From NCBI GenBank assembly GCA_011051425.1, contig DRLF01000324.1:1-22155 (forward strand): a stretch of 22,155 bases of DNA. The letters run 5' to 3'. Source of the DNA: Thiolapillus brandeum. Its GTDB lineage: Bacteria > Pseudomonadota > Gammaproteobacteria > Chromatiales > Chromatiaceae. The notes under the pieces are model-generated. The model ran no database searches and was not told the origin of the DNA. It saw nothing but the letters and a program-made list of their open reading frames with translations. Position numbers and translations under genes: made by a program. Below, in pieces: positions 16,229 through 22,155 of this stretch (within the stretch, counting starts at the first letter, position 1; the number at the start of each line of letters is the position of its first letter).

Positions 16229-17539
16229 GTGGAAACCCGCCAGGATTGCTACTGCTGCATCGGCATCGACCTTGGCACATCCGGCTGCCGGGGCATCAGT
16301 ATCGATCACCGGGGCAGAATCGTCGCACAGGCCGAAACATCCCTGCCTCCGTCCACCTCGCCCTATCCCGCATGGAGGGAACAGCAACCTGAGGACTGGT
16401 GGCAGGCGACCGTACAGGTGATCCGGCAGTTGCTGGCGGCTACGCGCCACTGCCAGACCGCTGCCATCGCCGTGGACGGCACTTCATCGACCTTGCTGCT
16501 GACAGACCCAGCAGGACAGCCCCTGACAGCGGCGCTCATGTACAACGATCAGCGGGCGGCTGCACAATGCGCCACCCTCGCTGGCGTGGCGCCATCCGGG
16601 GCTGCCGTGCACAGTCCTTCTTCCAGCCTGGCCAAACTGTTGTGGCTGCTGGAACAGGAGGCTGCAACGCATTCCCGTGCCCTGCATCAAAGCGAATGGA
16701 TCAGTGGCCGGCTGTGCGGCCGCTTTGATCTCGGGGATGAGAACAACTGCCTCAAGCTCGGTTACGACCCCGTTAACCGTTGCTGGCCCTCATGGATGGA
16801 AAAACTGCAACTGCCCGATGGCATCCTGCCGAATGTCGTCCCGCCTGGCGCCGTCATGGGGAGCACCGATCCAGCCAGCGCGGCCCTGACCGGCCTGCCC
16901 GATACCTGTCAGGTCATCTCGGGCACCACGGACAGCACCGCCGCTGCACTGGCCGCCGGCCTGGAACGGCCCGGCGACGCCCTCACTTCCCTGGGCAGCA
17001 CCCTGGTGTGCAAGCTGCTCTCGGATGCACCACTGTTCGATGCGGGCTATGGTATCTACAGTCACCGCATCTTCGGAAAGTGGCTGACAGGAGGTGCTTC
17101 CAATACCGGCGGTACGGTGCTGCAGCAGCATTTCTCCGAAGAAGAACTGGAAAGCCTCAGCCGCCGAATCGATCCCGCAAGGAGCCTGTGTCTCGACTAC
17201 TACCCCCTGCCTGGCAGGGGTGAACGCTTTCCCGTCAACGACCCGGACAAGCTGCCCCGGCTGACACCGGTTCCCAAGGACCGCGCCCGCTTCCTGCAGG
17301 GTTTGCTGGAAGGCATCACCCGGATAGAAAAATCAGCCTACCAGCGCCTCCAGGAACTCGGTGCCGGTTATCCGAAACGGGTATTCAGCAGTGGCGGCGG
17401 CGCCCGCAATGCCACCTGGATGGCCATGCGGCAGCGCCTGCTGTGTCGACCCGTACTGCCTGCCAGACACCTGCAAGCAGCTTACGGCGCAGCTCAGATT
17501 GCGCGTCGGGGCCCGCTTCATACAAAAACCGGGCAATGA
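16229..17539 (+). CDS. FGGY-family carbohydrate kinase
   Basis: Cytoplasmic sugar kinase that transfers the ATP gamma-phosphate to a polyol or ketose. It has 436 residues, shorter than the roughly 500 of glycerol kinase or xylulokinase. The N-terminal phosphate-binding loop is GIDLGTSGCRG at 12-22, VDGTSSTLLLTD is at 82-93, and MYNDQRA is at 104-110. GTTDSTAA has the likely catalytic base Asp235, LGSTLVCKLL is at 255-264, and the C-terminal ATP site is SSGGGARNATWM at 387-398. The layout is closest to the short D-ribulose kinase-like group (cyanobacterial SePSK and plant XK-1), so that is my best guess at substrate. It starts with GTG seven bases after queF. No sugar transporter or catabolic gene lies nearby. 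Confidence 0.85.
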   Translation: METRQDCYCCIGIDLGTSGCRGISIDHRGRIVAQAETSLPPSTSPYPAWREQQPEDWWQATVQVIRQLLAATRHCQTAAIAVDGTSSTLLLTDPAGQPLTAALMYNDQRAAAQCATLAGVAPSGAAVHSPSSSLAKLLWLLEQEAATHSRALHQSEWISGRLCGRFDLGDENNCLKLGYDPVNRCWPSWMEKLQLPDGILPNVVPPGAVMGSTDPASAALTGLPDTCQVISGTTDSTAAALAAGLERPGDALTSLGSTLVCKLLSDAPLFDAGYGIYSHRIFGKWLTGGASNTGGTVLQQHFSEEELESLSRRIDPARSLCLDYYPLPGRGERFPVNDPDKLPRLTPVPKDRARFLQGLLEGITRIEKSAYQRLQELGAGYPKRVFSSGGGARNATWMAMRQRLLCRPVLPARHLQAAYGAAQIARRGPLHTKTGQ

Positions 17540-17581
17540 CCTGAGCCGGCGGGCCCGGGAGAAGACCATATACGGGCCAAT

Positions 17582-17612
17582 AAAAAAGCGCCCCCGGTTC
17601 CGGAGGCGCTTT
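17582..17612. terminator. Rho-independent terminator between convergent genes
   Basis: AAAGCGCC pairs with GGCGCTTT around a CCGG/CCGG inner stem with one mismatch. Read on the minus strand the stem is followed by six T in TTTTTTATT, a strong terminator for the ATPase gene that ends at 17636. Read on the plus strand the tail is only TTTCCTTG, so it would stop transcripts from the FGGY kinase less efficiently. Confidence 0.85.
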
Positions 17613-17635
17613 CCTTGCCCAGCACGCCTTGCGGC

Positions 17636-19537
17636 TCAGGCGGACAGCCTGTCCAGATCCCGGCTGCACTTGAGGCTGAGGGCAAATTCCACATCCGTTC
17701 CTTCCGGATAGACCTGGGCCACGATCCAGATCTGGCTGAGCTTGTCACTCATGCCTGTGAGCGCCTTGAGCGCATAGCGCGTGCGGTCTTCATCGAAGAA
17801 GGCAAACGGCTCATCCAGGAAAGCAAACTGATCGCCGTGCACACGGCGGGTCAGCAGTTTTTCGGACAATGCCAGGCGCAACGCCAGCATGATCTGGCGC
17901 TGGGTGCCACTCGAAACCTCATCCAGATCCATGAAATCGCGCTTGTCACTGGAGAACACCCGCACGGTCAGATCCGGATCGATACGCAGGTGCTCATAGC
18001 GCCCCTGGGTGAACACCGGCAGGGTTCTGGCCACCAGGTCACGAATATCGCGGTTGAAGTTGCTGGACACGAAACCGGAAGCGCCTTCCAGCAATTCGAT
18101 GGCTTTCAGGCGCTTTTCCTTCTTGCCCTGAATCTCCATGATCTTCTGCTGCAGGCTCTCGGTGACTTCTGTCAGGCGTGCCACCTGGCGCACGCGCTCC
18201 AGTTCCCGGTCCACTTCCTGGCCCAGGGCCCAGAACTTCTCTTCCTTGCTGTTGATCTGCGAACGCAGCCAGTGTGACTCGGCCTCGACATAAGTGCGCA
18301 CTTCAGCAATATCCGCCACCACGTCATCGACTTTTGAAAGCAGTGCGGCAAAAGCACTTTCCTCGGGACGGACCGGCTCATCCACTGCCGGAATGGTCAT
18401 TTGCTCCTCACCTGCCTCGCTGAATTCAGGCTCTGGCTTCGAAGCGGCCTCTTCCTTTTCGGATGCCGTTTCCCCGACGAAGGGCGTTACTGCGCGGGCC
18501 TTCTCGAGCGCGTCGCTGAATACCCGCGAATCATCCGCAAGGGTCCGCGCCCGGGAGGCATGTTGGGCGGAGCGAATCCAGAACAGCAGCATCAGTACGG
18601 CAAAACCAATACCGGCGTATCCAATATAGGGTATCCAGGCATCCTGCCAGTTGGGCAGCTTTTGCTGCAGCATCTGCAACAGCTGCTGCGACTGGGCCAT
18701 GTCCGGCTTCTTCGCCAGCAGGAACCACGCGCCACCGGCGATCAGCGCCAGCACGAAACTGATGAAACGCCAGAAACGGGCGCGGCCGCGCTTGCCCAGC
18801 GCACGCTTGAGCAGGGGCTGATTCTGGACATAGACATCGGCGGCGGCTTCCAGATTTTCCACCACCGATTTGTTGGCGTTGATCTCCGCCTCCAGTTCGT
18901 TTTTCCCATCTTCGAGCTGCATCAGGTAGCCTTCCTGGAAATCCAGCTCTTCCAGCTCCTGATTCAGGGCTTCCGCCTCGGCTTCCAGCTCTTCTGTCAT
19001 CTCGTCGAACTGGGCAATCTCATCCTCGAACCCGGCAGCCACGTATTCCAGCGGTGCTACGCCGGCCATGGTCTTGACCGCCACGCTGTGAGGATGGGGC
19101 GTGGTGATCTCCCGCTGGGCAAGATAAAAAGATTCGACGAATTCATCGAATTCATAACCCAGAATCTCGAACAGGCGATCGGCCACTCCCGAAACACCCC
19201 GGGCGATGGGGTTGTCAATATCATCGGCCTTGCTGAGTCGTGCGCTGTGACTGCCATCGCGATCGAGGAAGCGGGACAGCTGATAGGCTACGCCATCCAC
19301 GGTAAAATCCAGGGTCACGGCACAGTGATGCTCGCCCCAGCGCAGTACCTTGTCCAGATCATCGGGGCCGAGAGAAAACGTACGACCGAACAGGGCAAAA
19401 CACACCGTCTCCCCGATAGTGCTCTTGCCAGACTCATTCTCGCCACTGATGGCGATGATGCCTTTTTCCGGCAGATCCTGAAGATCCAGCTCCGCATATT
19501 TCAGAACATTCGTTGCCTTGACTGCATTGATAATCAT
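17636..19537 (-). CDS. Membrane-spanning SMC/Rad50-like ATPase
   Basis: A 633-residue ABC-type ATPase of the SMC/Rad50/SbcC class, function unknown. The N-terminal head has Walker A GENESGKST at 32-40 and a Q-loop at Gln141 (FYLAQRE). A first coiled coil spans about 171-245. Two hydrophobic segments at about 256-275 and 302-322 are joined by a loop of some 26 residues. An acidic, probably disordered stretch lies at 355-395, and a second coiled coil at 396-485. The C-terminal head has signature SSGTQRQ at 542-548, Walker B FAFLDEP (Asp575, Glu576) and Gln608 where an H-loop histidine is expected. The hydrophobic hairpin occupies the coiled-coil apex, where Rad50 has a zinc hook, so the molecule appears tethered to the membrane. 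The ATG overlaps the upstream 65-residue gene by four bases, with AGAGGG as ribosome binding site. No nuclease gene is adjacent. Confidence 0.85.
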   Translation of the reverse strand: MIINAVKATNVLKYAELDLQDLPEKGIIAISGENESGKSTIGETVCFALFGRTFSLGPDDLDKVLRWGEHHCAVTLDFTVDGVAYQLSRFLDRDGSHSARLSKADDIDNPIARGVSGVADRLFEILGYEFDEFVESFYLAQREITTPHPHSVAVKTMAGVAPLEYVAAGFEDEIAQFDEMTEELEAEAEALNQELEELDFQEGYLMQLEDGKNELEAEINANKSVVENLEAAADVYVQNQPLLKRALGKRGRARFWRFISFVLALIAGGAWFLLAKKPDMAQSQQLLQMLQQKLPNWQDAWIPYIGYAGIGFAVLMLLFWIRSAQHASRARTLADDSRVFSDALEKARAVTPFVGETASEKEEAASKPEPEFSEAGEEQMTIPAVDEPVRPEESAFAALLSKVDDVVADIAEVRTYVEAESHWLRSQINSKEEKFWALGQEVDRELERVRQVARLTEVTESLQQKIMEIQGKKEKRLKAIELLEGASGFVSSNFNRDIRDLVARTLPVFTQGRYEHLRIDPDLTVRVFSSDKRDFMDLDEVSSGTQRQIMLALRLALSEKLLTRRVHGDQFAFLDEPFAFFDEDRTRYALKALTGMSDKLSQIWIVAQVYPEGTDVEFALSLKCSRDLDRLSA

Positions 19538-19731
19538 GCCAGACCCTCTTCTTCGAGTTGACGCAGACGCGTGAGGGCCATTTCCATGGCCTCGCGGTAG
19601 GCCGCTTCATCAAATTCCTCACCGGAATTCTGTCGGCGTTCGAATTCTGCCGCACAGTAGGCGGCGAATTCTTCGGAAATTGCTGTCTGACGTTGTGCCG
19701 GATGAGGAGCCAGCTCTGTATCCAAAGACAT
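19534..19731 (-). CDS. Small acidic helical protein, partner of the membrane ATPase
   Basis: A 65-residue protein I do not recognise. It is rich in Glu and Ala and looks almost wholly helical after a short polar N-terminus: ISEEFAAYCAAEFERRQ, a turn at NSGEEFD, then AAYREAMEMALTRLRQLEEEG. It has one cysteine (Cys26), no signal peptide and no membrane segment. That it is a real gene is supported by a strong ribosome binding site (AAGGA, complement of 19739-19743, spacer 7) and a four-base ATGA overlap with the ATPase start. The coupling suggests equal production and a direct role with the ATPase, for instance as an accessory or regulator; this is inference. Confidence 0.75.
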   Translation of the reverse strand: MSLDTELAPHPAQRQTAISEEFAAYCAAEFERRQNSGEEFDEAAYREAMEMALTRLRQLEEEGLA

Positions 19732-19786
19732 AATCTTGTCCTTTCAGCTTAACAGATAAAGATACCTGTATATCATTAATATCAAT

Positions 19787-19809
19787 AGGTTATGAACTAT
19801 ATATAACCT
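19787..19809. promoter_or_regulatory. Inverted repeat upstream of the small-protein/ATPase operon
   Basis: AGGTTAT and ATAACCT form a perfect 7-base inverted repeat with a 9-base AT-rich centre. It lies in the 91-base gap between the RNase stop and the 65-residue gene, about 55 bases upstream of that start. No T-run follows on either strand, so it is not a standard terminator. TTGATA lies just downstream on the minus strand (about 19779-19784) and could be a -35 with a poor -10 (TATCTT). An operator for the two-gene operon is possible. Confidence 0.45.
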
Positions 19810-19822
19810 GGTTTCAAACAGT

Positions 19823-21640
19823 TTACAGCTTTCGGAAATAGACGGACTGAGTCGGGATATCCACTTCCTGCACCTGCAACCTGATCCGCTGATCAGGCTG
19901 CATGTCATCACTGCGCCGGATACGGCTTTCCAGCGCCAATTGAGGAATCATAACAACCGCCTTGCGTTCTTCCAATGCCATTATCACAGCTTCACCCTGC
20001 CAGTCGCCCTGTTCCTTGAGCCAGATCAGTTTCCAGTGCAAATTGGACAGACGCTCGGAGCGACGGATGACGCCTGTTACCGCACTGGCTGCCGCCATGT
20101 GTTCACCCACCTTGTCCTTGTCCAGGGGCGTATTGCCCGTGACGAATGCCCGCAATTGCTGGTGCACCAGCAGATCCGCATAACGGCGCAGGGGGCTGGT
20201 GGCCCTGGCATAATAGTCCAGCCCCAGGCCGAAATGCCGTCCGGCGCTCAATGCCGCATTGCTGGGTTTGAACAGGCGCCGGTAGGCATAGGCTTCAGAC
20301 ATGCTCTGGGGCTGGCGTATTTCTGAAGGTTCAGGCTGAACCGCATAGGGAATCACGACATCATGCTGCTCGGCAAAGCGGGCGGCAGCTTCTCCTGCCA
20401 TGAGCATGGCATCGGTCACCATTTGCCGGGATGCCAGTCGTGGCAGAGGCTTGATCACGATTTCGTCACCGATCACCCGCACACTGACTTCCGGCAGGTT
20501 GATCTCGGCGGCATTCCGCGCCAGGCGTGCTGCCCGGTAGGTTTTGGTGAGCTCATGCAGGGCATCGAATTCAGGCGCCTGCAAGCGTTGTTCCGCCTGC
20601 TCATAGCTGATTCGCGTCACACGACCCCGGCTGGGAACGATCTCGATATCGGTGACTTCCGATTCCGTGTTGAGGCGAAAACCGAATGACAGTGCCACCG
20701 ATTCTTCCTGCAGGCCCAGCCCGAGCTGATCTGTCACTGCCGGTGGCAGCATCTGCACCATTTTTTCGGGAAGATACAGGTTGGCGCTGCGGTCGCGGGC
20801 CGCCAGATCCAGGTGGCTGTCGGGACGCACCAGGGCCGCCACATCCGCCACGTGCACCCATATGCGGTCACCATCGAGACTGATGGCATCGTCCGGATCC
20901 GTGTTGCCCTCGTCATCGATGGCCCAGGATTGCAAGTGGGTCAGATCCTTGCGCTCTTCGTCAGCAAGCACAGGCACAGCCAACCCGGGGGATTCGATGG
21001 CAGCACCCTGCCGCAACGGCCAGGGGTTGAAGCGCGCCGGCCAGTAACCGCAACGCAACAGAAACCCGTGCGCGCTCTCCGGCGTTTCTGCAATATTCAG
21101 GGCACCCAGCACACGGCTCTTGGCGGTTTTTCCCAGCGCCACCCGTTCGACCTCGCCCAGGCGGCTGAAATCCTGCTCCTCCAGACTGCCCTGCTGCACA
21201 CGTTCGAGGAAAGCTGCCCACGCCTTCTGCTCCGCTTCCTTGTGCGCCCGCTGTTCACGCTCGGCTTCCACGTCCTTTTCCTTGCGCGCACGCAGGTTGC
21301 GTACGGATCCTTCAAAATACAGGCCATCCCTGAGCACCAGCCAGGTCTGCCAGGCGGTAGCGGGCGTGAATTCACCGTAGACCAGCTCGGCGACTTCCTC
21401 CAGACTGGCCGTTTCCCCCTGGAGCAGTTCCCAGGCTTCCTCGACGTTGCCACCGTCTGCTTTCAGCGCGCCCAGATCCCTGACCGGGCCGGGATGCAGC
21501 AGGGAGATATCCTTTTCCCGGACGCGCTTGGTCTTGCCGTCTTCGAAACGGATTTCTATCTTGTCGGCCACGGATTCCGCGATGGCGGGACGGATCTTGT
21601 ACAGCACCAGGCTGCCAGCGTGAATTCTTGCTTCAGTCAC
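19823..21640 (-). CDS. RNase II/RNB-family 3'-5' exoribonuclease
   Basis: A 605-residue processive exoribonuclease of the RNB family, acting on single-stranded RNA. The N-terminal part is unlike E. coli RNase II or RNase R. A small beta-rich segment (residues 1-50, AGSLVLYKIRPAIAESV) is followed by helical, highly charged regions (60-235) rather than obvious cold-shock domains, somewhat like the Deinococcus and cyanobacterial types. The RNB core starts near 238 with the four catalytic aspartates Asp242, Asp248, Asp250 and Asp251 in AIDDEGNTDPDDA. It also carries the RNA-binding ATSPLRRYADLLVHQQL at 480-496. The C-terminal 60 residues are probably an S1-like fold. It starts with GTG 21640 with no clear ribosome binding site. 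The symbol rnb or rnr is not assigned because the architecture fits neither cleanly. Confidence 0.9.
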   Translation of the reverse strand: MTEARIHAGSLVLYKIRPAIAESVADKIEIRFEDGKTKRVREKDISLLHPGPVRDLGALKADGGNVEEAWELLQGETASLEEVAELVYGEFTPATAWQTWLVLRDGLYFEGSVRNLRARKEKDVEAEREQRAHKEAEQKAWAAFLERVQQGSLEEQDFSRLGEVERVALGKTAKSRVLGALNIAETPESAHGFLLRCGYWPARFNPWPLRQGAAIESPGLAVPVLADEERKDLTHLQSWAIDDEGNTDPDDAISLDGDRIWVHVADVAALVRPDSHLDLAARDRSANLYLPEKMVQMLPPAVTDQLGLGLQEESVALSFGFRLNTESEVTDIEIVPSRGRVTRISYEQAEQRLQAPEFDALHELTKTYRAARLARNAAEINLPEVSVRVIGDEIVIKPLPRLASRQMVTDAMLMAGEAAARFAEQHDVVIPYAVQPEPSEIRQPQSMSEAYAYRRLFKPSNAALSAGRHFGLGLDYYARATSPLRRYADLLVHQQLRAFVTGNTPLDKDKVGEHMAAASAVTGVIRRSERLSNLHWKLIWLKEQGDWQGEAVIMALEERKAVVMIPQLALESRIRRSDDMQPDQRIRLQVQEVDIPTQSVYFRKL

Positions 21641-21790
21641 AGGTAAGCATCAGAAGGAGTCAATGGCGCAATGATACCTGTTTGTCTTCCCCGGGGGAGC
21701 AAAACCTGTGCAGACAGGAAAAACACAGGGTTGTTCGCCAGCGCGATTCGGTACAATCTGTGGCATCACTGCCTGAACAGACGAACCACC
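21641..21790. other. Divergent intergenic region between the RNB gene and ygfZ
   Basis: This 150-base region must start transcription both ways. For ygfZ, TACAAT at 21752-21757 (5 of 6) lies 33 bases before the ATG, with a weak TTG-containing -35 nearby (GGTTGT). For the RNB gene, TATCAT on the minus strand (complement of 21671-21676, 5 of 6) lies 30 bases before GTG 21640, with no good -35. A small CCTGT/ACAGG hairpin is at 21705-21718 and a CCCCGGGG palindrome lies just before it; neither has a T-run. Confidence 0.4.
21752..21757 (+). promoter_or_regulatory. Candidate -10 element for ygfZ
   Basis: TACAAT matches 5 of 6 bases of the -10 consensus, 33 bases before the ygfZ ATG. With a 17-base spacer the -35 would be GGTTGT, which is weak; with 15 bases it would be TTGTTC. 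Confidence 0.45.
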
Positions 21791-22155
21791 ATGAACCTGA
21801 ACGATTTTGTGCAAACACTTCATTTGGAACAAGCCCCTGCAGAAGCGGATTGCGCGCTCACCGCACCCGCCGCTTTGGGACTCATCAGGGTACAGGGAGA
21901 AGATGCCCGGGATTTTCTTCAGGGACAGCTCACCAACGACATCAACCGGGTCACCCCCGATGAGGCACAGCTCAGCGCCTGGTGTACCCCGAAAGGGCGC
22001 ATGCTGGCACTGATGCTCATCTTTCAGCACGGCGACGATCTCTACCTGCAGTTGCCTGCCGAGCGCATTGAAGCGGTCCTGAAACGGCTGCGCATGTTCG
22101 TCCTGCGCTCAAAGGTGACACTGGACGATGCCAGCAACGAACTTGCTGTGCTGGC
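21791..22155 (+). CDS. ygfZ: Folate-binding protein YgfZ (5' part only)
   Basis: The gene runs off the right edge; 121 complete codons are visible. YgfZ is a cytoplasmic, tetrahydrofolate-binding relative of the glycine-cleavage T-protein that supports iron-sulfur cluster enzymes, including the tRNA-thiolating MiaB. The visible part has the family N-terminal pattern: LGLIRVQGEDARDFLQGQLTNDI at about 29-51, then SAWCTPKGRMLALM at about 62-75, and LYLQLPAERIEAVLKRLRMFVLRSKV. The diagnostic cysteine motif (KGCYxGQE type) is expected later and is not visible. The ATG at 21791 is the first start in frame and fits the family, with a weak ribosome binding site. It appears to have its own promoter. 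Confidence 0.9.
   Translation, partial: MNLNDFVQTLHLEQAPAEADCALTAPAALGLIRVQGEDARDFLQGQLTNDINRVTPDEAQLSAWCTPKGRMLALMLIFQHGDDLYLQLPAERIEAVLKRLRMFVLRSKVTLDDASNELAVL

Noticed and set aside
16229..17539. Naming the kinase glpK or xylB
   Set aside because: The protein is about 60-70 residues shorter and lacks motifs that would separate those groups clearly; only the FGGY family is supported.
17636..19731. Reading the ATPase unit as a known SMC-type defence system (Lamassu, Wadjet) or as SbcCD
   Set aside because: No nuclease, kleisin or Toprim partner is adjacent, the neighbours are housekeeping genes, and the membrane hairpin does not fit SbcC. A defence role has no positive support in this sequence.
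21705..21718. CCTGT/ACAGG hairpin as a terminator
   Set aside because: The stem is only five base pairs with no T-run, and it lies upstream of both flanking genes.

Overview
The window is an ordinary chromosomal segment of a Gammaproteobacterium. ParC, ParE, SecD, YajC, IspA, XseB and YgfZ all read like the gammaproteobacterial forms. The base composition looks moderately GC-rich by eye, and coding density is very high with many overlapping starts and stops. A full-length SMC, a one-domain QueF, FolE2 and a heme-c/DUF302 protein would suit a Chromatiales-like or sulfur-oxidiser-type lineage better than an enteric; that placement is inference. No rRNA, tRNA, CRISPR array, insertion sequence or phage gene was recognised.

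Layout, left to right. (1) 1-9221, all on the minus strand. In transcription order: a CNP1-like exported protein, parE, a diheme cytochrome c fused to DUF302, a second secreted DUF302 protein and parC, each overlapping the next by 1-8 bases. After a 105-base gap come yajC, secD and secF, with secF cut by the left edge. (2) 9388-12133, plus strand: xseB, ispA, folE2 and a HAD-IIA phosphatase. (3) 12146-15643, minus strand: smc. (4) 15833-17539, plus strand: queF and an FGGY sugar kinase, separated from smc by a very AT-rich divergent intergenic region. (5) 17636-21640, minus strand: an RNase II-family exonuclease, then a two-gene unit of a 65-residue protein and a membrane-spanning SMC/Rad50-like ATPase, ending in a rho-independent terminator. 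(6) 21791 to the right edge, plus strand: the start of ygfZ.

Much of the content is housekeeping: decatenation (ParC/ParE), chromosome organisation (SMC), Sec export (YajC/SecDF), isoprenoid precursors (IspA), queuosine and folate entry steps (FolE2, QueF), RNA decay (RNB protein) and Fe-S maintenance (YgfZ).

Two parts are less ordinary. The first is a predicted periplasmic redox pair (diheme-DUF302 plus DUF302) inserted between the two topoisomerase IV genes and apparently translationally coupled to them. The second is the two-gene unit at 17636-19731. Its ATPase has Rad50-type head motifs, but a hydrophobic hairpin sits where the coiled-coil apex (hook or hinge) would be, and a small acidic protein overlaps its start. 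This second unit is the best candidate in the window for an undescribed system.
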